Positions 17,758 to 28,062 of a stretch of DNA of 64,000 nt are shown piece by piece. The notes under the pieces were generated by a model. It saw nothing but the letters and a program-made list of their open reading frames with translations. It did not search any database and was not told the origin of the DNA. Position 1 is the stretch's first letter, and each line of letters starts with the position of its first letter. The translations under genes and the position numbers were made by a program. This stretch comes from Pseudomonas triclosanedens (GTDB taxonomy: Bacteria; Pseudomonadota; Gammaproteobacteria; Pseudomonadales; Pseudomonadaceae): the NCBI RefSeq assembly GCF_026686735.1, contig NZ_CP113432.1:992001-1056000 (forward strand), in the 5' to 3' direction.

Positions 17758-17967
17758 TTTTTCTCTCTCTTTCTTAAGTACAAGTCGGAGTTGGCTGACA
17801 GCAAACAGCGCCGCTTGCAGCTTTTAGGAATGACTCGTGGGTGTCAAGGCAAGTCGTGCCGCTCTGTGCGGCGGGTCGAGGCCGCCGGCAGGTTATTGAT
17901 CGGTATCAGCGGCGGTTGCTTTGGAACCGGCCACACTTGATTCAGTTCCCTTTGCGAGGAGGTTGTC

Positions 17968-18291
17968 ATGACCGAATTCGATCCCCGTCCGGCCCTGGAC
18001 CAACTGGCGGCGGAGTATTCCAAGCGTGCCGAGGCGATTCGTCGGGATCTCGGCCGCAGCCATTCTCCGGATTTTGCCGAACAGGCCCAGCAGCGACAGA
18101 ACGACGATGTGCTGCGCGCCCTGCTGGCCGAAGCGGAAGCGGGCATGCGTCTTGTCGGGTTGGCCCGGCTGCGCCTGGCCGACGGCAGCTACGGCCTGTG
18201 CGCCCGTTGCGGCGAGCCGATCGAGGAGCGCCGGCTGCATGCGCTGCCTGCGGCCGAAAACTGCCTCCGCTGCGCCGGCGAGGTGGGCTGA
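17968..18291 (+). CDS. DksA/TraR-family zinc-finger protein
   Basis: A 107-residue protein. The N-terminal 70 residues are helical and charged and the C-terminus is a four-cysteine zinc finger, CARCGEPI plus CLRCAG, as in DksA/TraR proteins. It lacks part of the long coiled coil of full-length DksA (about 150 aa), so it resembles the short TraR-like type. Such proteins enter the RNA polymerase secondary channel. GAGGAGG lies 6 nt before the ATG. By position it matches PAO1 PA4577. The Lon-like protease gene follows after 95 nt. Confidence 0.9.
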   Translation: MTEFDPRPALDQLAAEYSKRAEAIRRDLGRSHSPDFAEQAQQRQNDDVLRALLAEAEAGMRLVGLARLRLADGSYGLCARCGEPIEERRLHALPAAENCLRCAGEVG

Positions 18292-18386
18292 ACTGTCACC
18301 AATACTGCCTTGCCAGTGGCGCGCGGGCAGCGCGAGAATGCGGACAACTCTCCGCGGCCTCGCGCCGCCCGAAGCAAGGACTTCCG

Positions 18387-20864
18387 ATGCCCGATTCCGT
18401 TGCTGCAGGCCTGCGCCTCGCACCCGATGAACTGACCCGCCCCTTCTCCCCCGAACAGTTTCCCTTCTCCACCACTGACGAACTGGAACCGTTCCTTGGC
18501 GTGCTCGGCCAGGAGCGCGCCGTGGAAGCGCTGCAGTTCGGCGTGGCGATGCCGCGTCCGGGCTACAACGTGTTCGTCATGGGCGAATCGGGCACTGGCC
18601 GCTTCTCGTTCGTGCAGCGCTACCTGAAGGCAGAAGGCAAGCGCCTGCCCACTCCGGCGGACTGGGTCTACGTCAATAACTTCGATGAGTCCCGCGAGCC
18701 CCGCGCCATCGAGTTGCCGCCGGGCAGCGCGGCGGATTTCGGCACGGATCTCGATCATCTGATCGAGAACTTGCTTTCCACCTTCCCGTCGGTCTTCGAG
18801 AACCCCGCCTACCAGCAGAAGAAGAGCGCCATCGATCGCGCCTTCAACCAGCGCTACGACAAGGCCCTGGATACCGTCGAGCGGCTGGCGCTGGAGAAGG
18901 AAGTGGCGCTGTACCGCGACAGTTCGAACATTGCCTTTACGCCGATGAAGGACGGCAAGGCGCTGGACGAGGCGGAGTTCGCCCAACTGCCTGAAACCGA
19001 ACGCGAGCGCTTCCACGCCGATATCGCCGAGCTGGAAGAGCAGCTCAACGAGGAGCTGGCAAGCCTGCCCCAGTGGAAGCGCGAGTCCAGTAATCAGTTG
19101 CGCCAGCTCAACGAAGAGACCATCACCCTGGCGTTGCAGCCGCTGCTGGCGCCGCTGGTGGAGAAGTACAACAACAACTCCGGTGTCAGCGCCTATTTGC
19201 AGGCGATGCAGTTGAACCTGCTGAAAACCGTGGTTGACCAGTTGGTGGACTCGGATCGCACCGATCCACAGCGCAAACAGGGGTTGCAGGAGCAGTACGC
19301 ACCCAACCAGGTGATCGGCCACCACGCCACCAGCGGCGCGCCGGTGATCTTCGAGTCGCATCCGACCTATGACAACCTCTTCGGCCGCATCGAGTACGCT
19401 TCCGATCAGGGCGCGCTGTACACCAGCTACCGCCAGTTGCGTCCGGGCGCCCTGCATCGGGCCAACGGTGGCTTCCTGGTGCTTGAGGCGGAGAAGCTGC
19501 TCAGCGAGCCGTTCGTCTGGGACGCTCTCAAGCGCGCGCTGCACTCGCGCCAGTTGAAGATGGAATCGCCGCTGGCCGAACTGGGCCGCCTCGCCGCCAT
19601 GAGCCTGACGCCGCAGGTGATCCCGCTGAATATCAAGGTGGTCATCATCGGTTCGCGGCAGATCTATTACACGCTGCAGGACCTTGACCCGGACTTCCAG
19701 GAGATGTTCCGTGTCCTGGTGGACTTCGACGAAGACATTCCGCTGGGCGAGGACAGCCTGGAGCAGTTCGCCCAGTTGCTGAAAACGCGCACATCCGAAG
19801 AAGGGCTGGCGCCGCTGACCAGCGCCGCCGTGGCACGTCTCGCGACCTACAGCGCGCGCCTGGCCGAGCACCAGGGGCGCCTGTCTGCGCGCATCAGCGA
19901 TCTGTTCCAACTGGTCAGCGAGGCGGACTTCATCCGCCAACTGGCCAACGAGGCGGTAACCGACCTCGGACACATCGAGCGCGCGCTGAAGGCCAAGGAG
20001 ACTCGCACCGGGCGGGTGTCCGGTCGCATTCTCGACGACATGCTCGCCGGTATCATCCTGATCGATACCGAAGGCGCCGCCGTGGGCAAGTGCAACGGCC
20101 TTACGGTGCTGGAGGTTGGGGACTCGGCGTTTGGCGTGCCGGCGCGAATCTCGGCCACGGTCTATCCGGGTGGCAGCGGCATCGTCGATATCGAGCGCGA
20201 GGTGAGCCTCGGCCAGTCGATCCACTCCAAGGGTGTGATGATCCTGACCGGCTACCTCGGCAGCCGCTATGCGCAGGAGTTCCCGCTGGAAATCTCCGCC
20301 AGCATCGCGCTGGAGCAGTCCTACGGTTACGTGGACGGCGACAGTGCCTCGCTGGGCGAGGTGTGCACGCTGATCTCTGCGCTGTCCCGCACGCCGCTGC
20401 GGCAGTGCTTTGCGATTACCGGCTCGATTAACCAGTTCGGCGAGGTGCAGGCGGTCGGTGGTGTCAACGAGAAGATCGAAGGCTTCTTCCGCCTGTGCGA
20501 AGCGCGCGGCCTGACCGGTGAGCAGGGTGTGATCATCCCGCGCGCCAACGTTGCCACGCTGATGCTCGACGAGCGCGTGCTGCAGGCTGTGCGCAATGGG
20601 CAGTTCCATGTGTACGCGGTTCGCCATGTCGACGAGGCCCTGGGGCTGCTGGTCGGTGAGCCGGCCGGGGCGCCGGATGCCAAGGGCAACTTCCCGAAAG
20701 GCAGCGTCAATGCCCGCGTGGTCGAGCGCCTGAAGGAGATATCCGAGTTGGGTATGGACGAGGACGAGAAGGAAAAGCCGGTCAAGGATGCCGTCGTCAA
20801 GGCCAAGCTAGAGAAGGCCGCCACGGAGAAGGAGCGGGCGCGCAAGAAGAAGGATGCCGACTGA
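18387..20864 (+). CDS. Lon-like ATP-dependent protease (LonB/YcbZ type)
   Basis: An 825-residue cytosolic protein. The N-terminal AAA-like domain carries GESGTGRFSF at about residues 65-74, where the Walker A lysine position is arginine, as is common in this Lon branch. A helical insertion with many Glu/Gln residues covers about 130-300. The C-terminal Lon protease domain has the catalytic serine in GDSASLGE (near residue 653) and the lysine of the dyad in VNEKIEGFF (near 696). The tail is charged and lysine-rich. ATG 18387 has AAGGA 7 nt upstream; the open frame further 5' overlaps the DksA-like gene out of frame and was rejected. PAO1 PA4576 is the counterpart. Confidence 0.93.
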   Translation: MPDSVAAGLRLAPDELTRPFSPEQFPFSTTDELEPFLGVLGQERAVEALQFGVAMPRPGYNVFVMGESGTGRFSFVQRYLKAEGKRLPTPADWVYVNNFDESREPRAIELPPGSAADFGTDLDHLIENLLSTFPSVFENPAYQQKKSAIDRAFNQRYDKALDTVERLALEKEVALYRDSSNIAFTPMKDGKALDEAEFAQLPETERERFHADIAELEEQLNEELASLPQWKRESSNQLRQLNEETITLALQPLLAPLVEKYNNNSGVSAYLQAMQLNLLKTVVDQLVDSDRTDPQRKQGLQEQYAPNQVIGHHATSGAPVIFESHPTYDNLFGRIEYASDQGALYTSYRQLRPGALHRANGGFLVLEAEKLLSEPFVWDALKRALHSRQLKMESPLAELGRLAAMSLTPQVIPLNIKVVIIGSRQIYYTLQDLDPDFQEMFRVLVDFDEDIPLGEDSLEQFAQLLKTRTSEEGLAPLTSAAVARLATYSARLAEHQGRLSARISDLFQLVSEADFIRQLANEAVTDLGHIERALKAKETRTGRVSGRILDDMLAGIILIDTEGAAVGKCNGLTVLEVGDSAFGVPARISATVYPGGSGIVDIEREVSLGQSIHSKGVMILTGYLGSRYAQEFPLEISASIALEQSYGYVDGDSASLGEVCTLISALSRTPLRQCFAITGSINQFGEVQAVGGVNEKIEGFFRLCEARGLTGEQGVIIPRANVATLMLDERVLQAVRNGQFHVYAVRHVDEALGLLVGEPAGAPDAKGNFPKGSVNARVVERLKEISELGMDEDEKEKPVKDAVVKAKLEKAATEKERARKKKDAD

Positions 20865-21029
20865 GCGGATCCTGATCACTCCTCGCCGCGCCGCGTGGGG
20901 CGGCGCTCTGGGGCTCCTTCCCACGCGCAGTCCACATGTTTTTCCACAGCCTGCGTGGATAAAACGGCGCTTTCGCGTGTCGGAACCTGGGTGTAGTCTC
21001 GAACTCAGGACCACCGCGAGGGTGCCGCC

Positions 21030-21371
21030 ATGCCGCGTAACCTCTGCCTTATCCGCCCCTGTCTGGGGCTGACCACGCGAATCGAATGCGCGATCAGGCC
21101 GCTGGCCGGAGAGAATGGACTCTGGACGTTGTTGTGCGCAGCCGGCATGGCCGGCGCGCAGCCCACCGCCATCAAGGCGCAAGGCCCGTTCTTCGGGCCT
21201 TTTGTCGCTGAGGGCGTGCTCGATGCGATCTGTGATTGTCTGGCCCAGCAGGGCTACGTCGAGGCGTCCGATCCGCCGATCTGGCAATTGCACCTGCAAG
21301 CCGAATTGCGTCGCCTGAACGGCGAACGCAACCGTCATATCGGTGATTGCCAGTTCCGTCCCGAATCCTGA
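21030..21371 (+). CDS. Conserved hypothetical protein
   Basis: A 113-residue soluble protein without signal or membrane segment. It contains a GPFFGPFVAEGVLDAICDCLAQQGY segment (written here by its ends: GPFFGPF to QQGY, residues 52-76) that looks like an amphipathic helix after a short loop. GAGGG stands 7 nt before ATG. It sits alone between the Lon-like protease and the UPF0114 gene and matches PAO1 PA4575 by position. I do not recognise a family, and its function is unknown. Confidence 0.75.
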   Translation: MPRNLCLIRPCLGLTTRIECAIRPLAGENGLWTLLCAAGMAGAQPTAIKAQGPFFGPFVAEGVLDAICDCLAQQGYVEASDPPIWQLHLQAELRRLNGERNRHIGDCQFRPES

Positions 21372-21458
21372 CGCGGAATCTGGGCAAGTGCTGAGCATCC
21401 CGCGGGAAGCCCTGTGGCGCTTGGCTATGTCCGCTTGATCCCGTGGTAGCCCACATAT

Positions 21459-21467
21459 TTATCCACA
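21459..21467 (+). promoter_or_regulatory. Isolated perfect DnaA box
   Basis: TTATCCACA lies 73 nt before the UPF0114 gene. A single box does not make an origin; it may be a regulatory DnaA site or chance. Confidence 0.3.
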
Positions 21468-21539
21468 GAAATCCGGGATAACTCGGCAATTTCGTTCGGC
21501 TATACTGCCGCCCTCCCGACCAATCCCCCCGCGAGTGCC

Positions 21540-22034
21540 ATGGAACGTTTCGTCGAAAACTCCCTGTATGCCGCCCGCTGGCTGCTGGCGCCGATCTATA
21601 TCGGCCTGTCGCTGGCCCTGCTGGCCCTGACCATCAAGTTCTTCCAGGAAATCTTTCACATTCTGCCAAGCATCTTCTCGATTGCCGAGGCGGAGCTGAT
21701 CCTTGTGCTCCTGTCGTTGATCGACATGGCGCTGGTCGGTGGATTGTTGGTGATGGTGATGTTCTCCGGTTACGAGAATTTCGTGTCCCAGTTGGACATC
21801 GACGAAAGCAAGGAAAAGCTCAGTTGGCTCGGCAAGATGGACGCCAGTTCGCTGAAAAACAAGGTGGCCGCCTCCATCGTGGCGATCTCCTCGATCCATC
21901 TTCTGCGTATCTTCATGGACGCCAAGAATGTCGATGACAACAAGTTGATGTGGTACGTGATCATCCACCTCACCTTTGTCCTCTCCGCGTTCGCGATGGG
22001 CTATCTGGACAAGGCTACCCGCCACGACCATTGA
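21540..22034 (+). CDS. UPF0114 family inner-membrane protein (YqhA-like)
   Basis: A 164-residue protein with about four hydrophobic segments: residues 14-33 ([19 protein letters not shown]), about 52-77, about 107-124, and 136-155. The sequence [21 protein letters not shown] at the N-terminus is the family hallmark. It is expected in the cytoplasmic membrane; the molecular function of UPF0114/YqhA is not known to me. It matches PAO1 PA4574 by position. It is flanked by about 170 nt upstream and 125 nt downstream, so it is probably transcribed alone. Confidence 0.9.
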   Translation: MERFVENSLYAARWLLAPIYIGLSLALLALTIKFFQEIFHILPSIFSIAEAELILVLLSLIDMALVGGLLVMVMFSGYENFVSQLDIDESKEKLSWLGKMDASSLKNKVAASIVAISSIHLLRIFMDAKNVDDNKLMWYVIIHLTFVLSAFAMGYLDKATRHDH

Positions 22035-22160
22035 GCCCCGCACAGGCGTTTCTCTTGCCGCCCGGCCGTTGCAAAACGGACGGGCGGCTGCGTTTCCGGC
22101 TTGCGGTGTCCGCGGGGTGTACAAGACTTCTCGCATGGCCGTGCGCGTCGGAGGTGCCCC

Positions 22161-22457
22161 ATGAACCTGCAGGAACTGACCAACCGTTCCCTCGCCGGAG
22201 ATATCGACGAGATCAATCTGGTATCGATGGAAGGCGATATCTATGTGTTGGAGGCGCGGATGGGAAACCGCTACTACCCGGTGCAGGACGTGCTGGGACA
22301 TGTGCTGAGCGTGCGCTCCGTGGCACATGCGCGCGAACTGCTGCATGCGCTGCCTGCCGTGCCGTTCCATCTCGTGCATGCGGTGGTGCATGACGAGATG
22401 GTCGGAATGCAGGATGAGCGCGACATTGGCGATGGAGTGCCGATCCCGCTGCACTAG
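22161..22457 (+). CDS. DUF6482-type small protein
   Basis: A 98-residue soluble protein beginning MNLQELTNRSLAGDIDEINL, with a beta-rich centre (YVLEARMGNRYYPVQD) and a histidine-containing C-terminus (FHLVHAVVHDEMVG). GGAGG lies 5 nt before ATG 22161, which decides the start over the in-frame codon at 22101. Family naming is from memory and moderate in certainty; function is unknown. PAO1 PA4573 is the positional counterpart. It lies 71 nt before fklB. Confidence 0.82.
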   Translation: MNLQELTNRSLAGDIDEINLVSMEGDIYVLEARMGNRYYPVQDVLGHVLSVRSVAHARELLHALPAVPFHLVHAVVHDEMVGMQDERDIGDGVPIPLH

Positions 22458-22528
22458 CGTCGGTGGGGATGACGGAGCTTCTGTGCTAGGCTGGCCGCCC
22501 TTTTTTCGACCCCCAGCGGAGCGCCGCC

Positions 22529-23146
22529 ATGAGCGAACTCAATCTTTCCACCGACGAAGCCCGCGTCAGCTACGGCATCGGCCGTCAGCTCGGCGACCAG
22601 TTGCGCGAGAACCCGGTTCCGGGCATGACTCTCGATGCAATCCTGGCCGGTCTGTCCGACGCCTACGCCGGCGCTGACAGCCGCGTGCCGGGCGAGGCCC
22701 TGTCTGCCAGCTTCCAGGTCATCCGCGAGCGCATGCAGGCCGAAGCCCAGGCTAAAGCCGAAGCCGCCGCCGCCGTTGGTCGCGAGTATCTGGTGGAAAA
22801 CGCCAAGCGCGAAGGCGTGACCGTATTGCCGTCGGGCCTGCAGTACGAAGTGCTGGTAGCAGGCGAGGGCGCCAAGCCATCCCGCGAAGACACTGTTCGC
22901 ACCCACTACCACGGCACCCTGGTCAACGGCACTGTCTTCGATAGCTCCTATGAGCGTGGCCAGCCGGCCGAGTTTCCGGTGGGTGGAGTGATCGCCGGCT
23001 GGGTCGAGGCACTGCAACTGATGAACGCGGGTAGCAAGTGGCGCCTGCATGTGCCAAGTGAACTGGCCTACGGTGGCCAGGCTGTCGGCAGTATTCCGCC
23101 GCACAGCGTGCTGGTCTTCGATGTCGAGCTGCTGGACATCCTCTGA
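22529..23146 (+). CDS. fklB: FKBP-type peptidyl-prolyl isomerase FklB
   Basis: A 205-residue protein of the FklB/FKBP22 type, a proline isomerase and chaperone. The N-terminal 90 residues form the helical dimerisation domain (ARVSYGIGRQLGDQL). The FKBP fold follows from about residue 100 with TVRTHYHGTLVNGTVFDSS, the active-site GWVEALQLMNAGSKW and the closing VLVFDVELLDIL. No signal peptide is visible, so it is cytosolic as in E. coli FklB. A terminator follows. PAO1 fklB is PA4572. Confidence 0.94.
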   Translation: MSELNLSTDEARVSYGIGRQLGDQLRENPVPGMTLDAILAGLSDAYAGADSRVPGEALSASFQVIRERMQAEAQAKAEAAAAVGREYLVENAKREGVTVLPSGLQYEVLVAGEGAKPSREDTVRTHYHGTLVNGTVFDSSYERGQPAEFPVGGVIAGWVEALQLMNAGSKWRLHVPSELAYGGQAVGSIPPHSVLVFDVELLDIL

Positions 23147-23194
23147 TATCCGAAGACTCGCTGCGGAGCGCCGTCCCTGGCTGCTCCGCAGGAG

Positions 23195-23219
23195 AAGGGG
23201 TGCTCCGGCGCCCCTTTTG
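23195..23219 (+). terminator. Terminator after fklB
   Basis: GGGGTGC and GCGCCCC form a GC-rich hairpin followed by TTTTGT, 50 nt after the fklB stop. Confidence 0.65.
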
Positions 23220-23277
23220 TGCATCCGCCTCCCGGGCAGCGGAGCACCGGCGGCGCGTCCGGCACCGCCCAGTGGCC

Positions 23278-23502
23278 TCAGCGTAGCGCCCTGGCGTAGC
23301 AGAACAGGAACAGATTGCGCACCAGTTCCTTCAGTATCACCGGCTCGCTGGTGGAGAGCTCCGATAGTTCCAGCCCGCCCTGTTCGCGCAGCTCGTCCAG
23401 TGCATCTTCTTCAAGTACCGCGCAGACTTCCCCGGTATCCCGATGCAGGATGCGCAGGTAAGGGTGCGGGCGATCCAGCCAGGCATCGATCATGTAGGTC
23501 AT
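23278..23502 (-). CDS. Small protein behind a Fur-type box (PA4570-like)
   Basis: A 74-residue soluble protein, MTYMIDAWLDRPHPYLRIL at the start and LFLFCYARALR at the end, with an acidic middle. ATG 23502 has GGAGGAA 8 nt upstream. A strong AT-rich Fur-like palindrome lies 29-48 nt before the start. By place (between fklB and ispB) and size it matches PAO1 PA4570, which I recall as strongly iron-regulated. The molecular function is unknown. No terminator is obvious downstream; the gene converges on fklB. Confidence 0.82.
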   Translation of the reverse strand: MTYMIDAWLDRPHPYLRILHRDTGEVCAVLEEDALDELREQGGLELSELSTSEPVILKELVRNLFLFCYARALR

Positions 23503-23530
23503 GGCGAGTTCCTCCGTGCAAATCCTTTGA

Positions 23531-23550
23531 TGAGAATAATTCTTATTGTC
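23531..23550 (-). promoter_or_regulatory. Fur box
   Basis: The segment TGAGAATAATTCTTATTGTC contains the inverted repeat AGAATAATTCT and matches most positions of the GATAATGATAATCATTATC consensus. It overlaps the likely -10 region of the small gene starting at 23502, fitting iron repression. Confidence 0.75.
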
Positions 23551-23624
23551 TTGATAGCAAGTCCTCATCGAAAAATTTCTTGCATAGCCGACGAACTGTT
23601 GTCCGGAGTCAACGGAACGAGCAT

Positions 23625-23659
23625 GAAAAAACCCGCCGCGGTGAACCGGGGCGGGCTTT
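23625..23659 (-). terminator. Terminator of ispB
   Basis: On the minus strand CCCGCC pairs GGCGGG around a 12-nt loop, followed by six T residues, 15 nt after the ispB stop. Confidence 0.85.
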
Positions 23660-23674
23660 TCTGTCGAGGCCGGG

Positions 23675-24643
23675 TCAGTGCGTGCGTGCGACGGAAAATT
23701 CGGCCAGTTCGATAAGCGCGGAGCGATGTTCGCTGTCCGGCAGAACCTTGAGGTGCTCCACGGCGCGGGCGGCGTAATCGCGCGCCAGCCTGGCGGTGTA
23801 CTCCAGTGCGCCGGCGGCTTCGACGGCTGCGCGGATTCCCTCCAGATCCTGGCTGCCGCCTTGTTGGATGGCTTTGCGCACCAGCGCGGCCTGCTCCGGG
23901 GTGCCGTCGCGCATGGTGACGATCAGCGGCAGGGTAGGCTTGCCTTCGGCGAGGTCGTCACCGACGTTCTTGCCCAGGGTCGTGGCGTCGCCGCGGTAGT
24001 CGAGCAGGTCATCGACCAACTGGAATGCAATGCCCAGGGCATCGCCGAACAGACGCAGCGCCTCGGCCTGCTCCGGTTGGGCGTTGGCCAGCGCGGCGGC
24101 GCTATGGGTGGATGCCTCAAAGAGCATCGCGGTCTTGCCGCGGATGACTTCCATGTAGGTTTCTTCGGTGGTGCTGGCGTCGCGAATCTTGGAAAGCTGC
24201 AGCACTTCGCCTTCGGCGATCACGCGGGTGGCTTGGGATATGATGCGCATGACCGGCATGGAGCCGAGTTCCACCATCATTTCGAAGGAGCGGGCATAAA
24301 GGAAGTCGCCCACCAGCACGCTAGGCGCGTTGCCCCACTGCGCATTTGCGGTGGCACGACCTCGGCGCAGGCCGGAGGCATCGACCACGTCGTCGTGCAG
24401 CAGGGTGGAGGTATGCAGGAACTCGATGGTGGCTGCGAGCAGCTTCAGGTCGTCGCCCGAATAGCCCAGCGCCTTGCCCGAAAGCAGCACCAGCAGAGGG
24501 CGCAGGCGTTTGCCGCCGGCGGAGATGATGTAGTCGCCGATCTTTTCCACCAGGGGAACGCGGGAAGTGAGTTGGCGACGGATGATGCCGTCGACGGCGG
24601 TGAAGTCGTCCGCCACCACGCGATAGAAAGCCTGGGGTTGCAT
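23675..24643 (-). CDS. ispB: Octaprenyl/polyprenyl diphosphate synthase
   Basis: A 322-residue trans-prenyltransferase making the long isoprenoid chain of ubiquinone from farnesyl diphosphate and isopentenyl diphosphate. Both aspartate-rich motifs are present: LLHDDVVD (near residue 81, first DDxxD) and LVDDLLDY (near 210, second). The GGKRLRP motif near residue 44 binds the diphosphate. ATG 24643 matches the family start MQPQAFYRVVADDF; the long 5' open frame overlaps the divergent rplU leader and was rejected. It diverges from rplU-rpmA, the usual proteobacterial order. Confidence 0.96.
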   Translation of the reverse strand: MQPQAFYRVVADDFTAVDGIIRRQLTSRVPLVEKIGDYIISAGGKRLRPLLVLLSGKALGYSGDDLKLLAATIEFLHTSTLLHDDVVDASGLRRGRATANAQWGNAPSVLVGDFLYARSFEMMVELGSMPVMRIISQATRVIAEGEVLQLSKIRDASTTEETYMEVIRGKTAMLFEASTHSAAALANAQPEQAEALRLFGDALGIAFQLVDDLLDYRGDATTLGKNVGDDLAEGKPTLPLIVTMRDGTPEQAALVRKAIQQGGSQDLEGIRAAVEAAGALEYTARLARDYAARAVEHLKVLPDSEHRSALIELAEFSVARTH

Positions 24644-24721
24644 TAAAGACAGCGCTCCTCGTAGATTGCGCGGCATGCTAGGTGCCGGGGGTAGGGCTGT
24701 CAAGGCAAGGCCCCGGGAGGC

Positions 24722-24750
24722 TTGATCCGGGGGGTGGGTTTGCGTACAAT
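24722..24750 (+). promoter_or_regulatory. Sigma70 promoter of rplU-rpmA
   Basis: TTGATC and TACAAT are separated by 17 bp, with a GC-rich stretch just after the -10. This leaves a leader of about 130 nt before rplU. Confidence 0.65.
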
Positions 24751-24884
24751 CGCGGCCCCGAACTTCCCTGGCATACCCTGCCTTACGCAATTGCATGGGC
24801 GTCTTTTCCGGCCCCGTGCAGCCATGCCGACCGATTCCTCTTCCTATAAAGCGTCGGGTGAGCAGGTCTAACGGAGATATCCAG

Positions 24885-25196
24885 ATGTACGCAGTTATTG
24901 TTACCGGTGGCAAGCAATACAAAGTCACCGAAGGCGAATTCCTCAAGGTCGAGAAGCTCGACGTAGCAACCGGCGAAGCTATCAGCCTCGACCGCGTTCT
25001 GCTGGTTGCCAATGGCGACGACGTCAAGATCGGCCTGCCGGTGGTTGATGGTGCCAAGGTCACCGCGGAAGTGGTTTCCCACGGCCGTCACGACAAAGTG
25101 CGCATCATCAAGTTCCGCCGTCGTAAGCACCACATGAAGCGTCAGGGCCACCGCCAGTGGTTCACTGAAATCAAAATCACCGGCATCCAGGCCTGA
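24885..25196 (+). CDS. rplU: 50S ribosomal protein L21
   Basis: A 103-residue L21, starting [17 protein letters not shown] and containing the basic [14 protein letters not shown] stretch near residues 75-90 that contacts 23S rRNA. Length equals E. coli L21. ATG 24885 is set by the conserved N-terminus and a GGAGA about 9 nt upstream; the frame to 24795 is non-coding leader. rpmA follows after 40 nt in the same operon. Confidence 0.98.
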   Translation: MYAVIVTGGKQYKVTEGEFLKVEKLDVATGEAISLDRVLLVANGDDVKIGLPVVDGAKVTAEVVSHGRHDKVRIIKFRRRKHHMKRQGHRQWFTEIKITGIQA

Positions 25197-25236
25197 TTTC
25201 CTTTTAGGCCTGTTTCCTGTTTAGGAGAATTGACTC

Positions 25237-25494
25237 ATGGCACACAAAAAAGCTGGCGGTAGTACCCGCAACGGCCGCGATTCCGAAAGTAAACGCCTTG
25301 GCGTGAAGCTGTTCGGTAGCCAGGCTGTAAAAGCAGGCAACATCATCGTGCGTCAGCGCGGCACCCAGTTCCACGCTGGCTACGGCGTTGGCATGGGCAA
25401 GGATCACACCCTGTTCGCGAAAATCGACGGCGTGATCAAGTTCGAAGTGAAAGGCGCCTTTGGCCGTCGCTATGTAAGCGTCGTCGCTGCCTAA
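25237..25494 (+). CDS. rpmA: 50S ribosomal protein L27
   Basis: An 85-residue L27 beginning [16 protein letters not shown]. The flexible basic N-terminus, which reaches the peptidyl transferase centre, directly follows Met, so no cleaved extension of the Firmicutes kind is present. AGGAGAA lies 7 nt upstream of the ATG. It is the second gene of rplU-rpmA and is followed by a strong terminator before obg. Confidence 0.98.
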   Translation: MAHKKAGGSTRNGRDSESKRLGVKLFGSQAVKAGNIIVRQRGTQFHAGYGVGMGKDHTLFAKIDGVIKFEVKGAFGRRYVSVVAA

Positions 25495-25508
25495 GCGAGA
25501 TTTCACTG

Positions 25509-26871
<1,363 letters not shown>

Positions 26872-26932
26872 TCGGAGCGGCGCCCGTCGGTCCGGATGAA
26901 ACGTGTGAAGCCTGACTTCTAAGGTTGAGGGT

Positions 26933-28051
26933 ATGCGTGAGAAGGTCACTGGCGCCAAGCGCTGGGTAGTCAAGATTGGCAGTGCGTTGTTGACCGCCGA
27001 TGGTCGCGGTCTGGATCGCGACGCCATGGCGGTTTGGGTCGAGCAGATGGTCGCGCTGCATTGCGCGGGCGTCGAGCTGGTTCTGGTGTCCTCGGGCGCT
27101 GTTGCGGCGGGCATGAGTCGCCTGGGGTGGGTGTCCCGACCTAGCGACATGCACGAGCTGCAAGCGGCTGCCGCGGTGGGGCAGATGGGGCTGGTGCAAG
27201 CCTGGGAATCCAGCTTCGGCGTGCACGGCTTGCAGACCGCGCAGGTGCTGCTGACTCATGACGACCTGTCCGACCGCAAGCGCTACCTCAATGGCCGCAA
27301 CACGCTCCGCACTCTGGTCGACCTCGGCGTGATCCCGGTGATCAATGAGAACGACACTGTTGTCACCGATGAGATCCGCTTCGGTGACAACGACACCCTG
27401 GCGGCGCTGGTGGCTAATCTGGTCGAGGCTGATCTGTTGGTCATTCTCACTGACCGCGATGGCATGTTCGATGCCGACCCGCGTCACAACCCCGATGCTG
27501 AGCTCATCTTCGAGGCTCGGGCCGACGATCCAGCCCTGGATGCTGTCGCTGGCGGCACCGGTGGTGCGTTGGGGCGTGGCGGCATGCAGACCAAGCTGCG
27601 TGCGGCGCGCCTGGCTGCTCGTTCCGGCGCGCACACGGTGATTGTCGGTGGGCGTATCGAGCGTGTGCTGGATCGCCTGCGCGCCGGTGAGCGCCTCGGC
27701 ACGTTGCTGACCCCTGAGCAGAGCCGCAAGGCGGCCCGCAAGCAATGGCTGGCGGGGCATCTGCAGATGCGTGGCACCCTGGTGCTGGACGATGGTGCGG
27801 TGAAGGCGGTTGCCCAGGATCACAAGAGTCTGCTGCCGGTCGGCGTGAAGGCCGTGCAGGGCAGCTTCCGTCGCGGCGAAATGGTGGTGTGCGTGGATCA
27901 GCAGGGTCGTGAAATCGCCCGCGGCTTGGCCAATTACAGTGCTCTGGAAGCGCAGAAGATCATTGGTCAGCCGACCGATGCCATCGAAGGCCTGCTGGGC
28001 TATGTCGATGGTCCGGAGCTAGTGCACCGCGACAACCTGGTGCTCGTCTGA
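26933..28051 (+). CDS. proB: Glutamate 5-kinase with PUA domain
   Basis: A 372-residue ProB, first enzyme of proline synthesis, phosphorylating glutamate to glutamyl-5-phosphate. The amino-acid kinase domain (1-260) has [10 protein letters not shown] at the start, [10 protein letters not shown] near 40, [21 protein letters not shown] (written by its ends NENDTV to DTLAA) near 140-160 and [14 protein letters not shown] near 205. The PUA domain is residues 280-360. Feedback control by proline is usual for the family. It lies in the obg-proB-creA run; the CreA-like gene follows after 11 nt. Confidence 0.96.
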   Translation: MREKVTGAKRWVVKIGSALLTADGRGLDRDAMAVWVEQMVALHCAGVELVLVSSGAVAAGMSRLGWVSRPSDMHELQAAAAVGQMGLVQAWESSFGVHGLQTAQVLLTHDDLSDRKRYLNGRNTLRTLVDLGVIPVINENDTVVTDEIRFGDNDTLAALVANLVEADLLVILTDRDGMFDADPRHNPDAELIFEARADDPALDAVAGGTGGALGRGGMQTKLRAARLAARSGAHTVIVGGRIERVLDRLRAGERLGTLLTPEQSRKAARKQWLAGHLQMRGTLVLDDGAVKAVAQDHKSLLPVGVKAVQGSFRRGEMVVCVDQQGREIARGLANYSALEAQKIIGQPTDAIEGLLGYVDGPELVHRDNLVLV

Positions 28052-28062
28052 GGAGAGTGTTC

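Noticed and set aside
18189..20627. 812-aa minus-strand frame opposite the Lon-like protease
   Set aside because: The plus strand has the protease dyad and full domain order; the minus frame has none.
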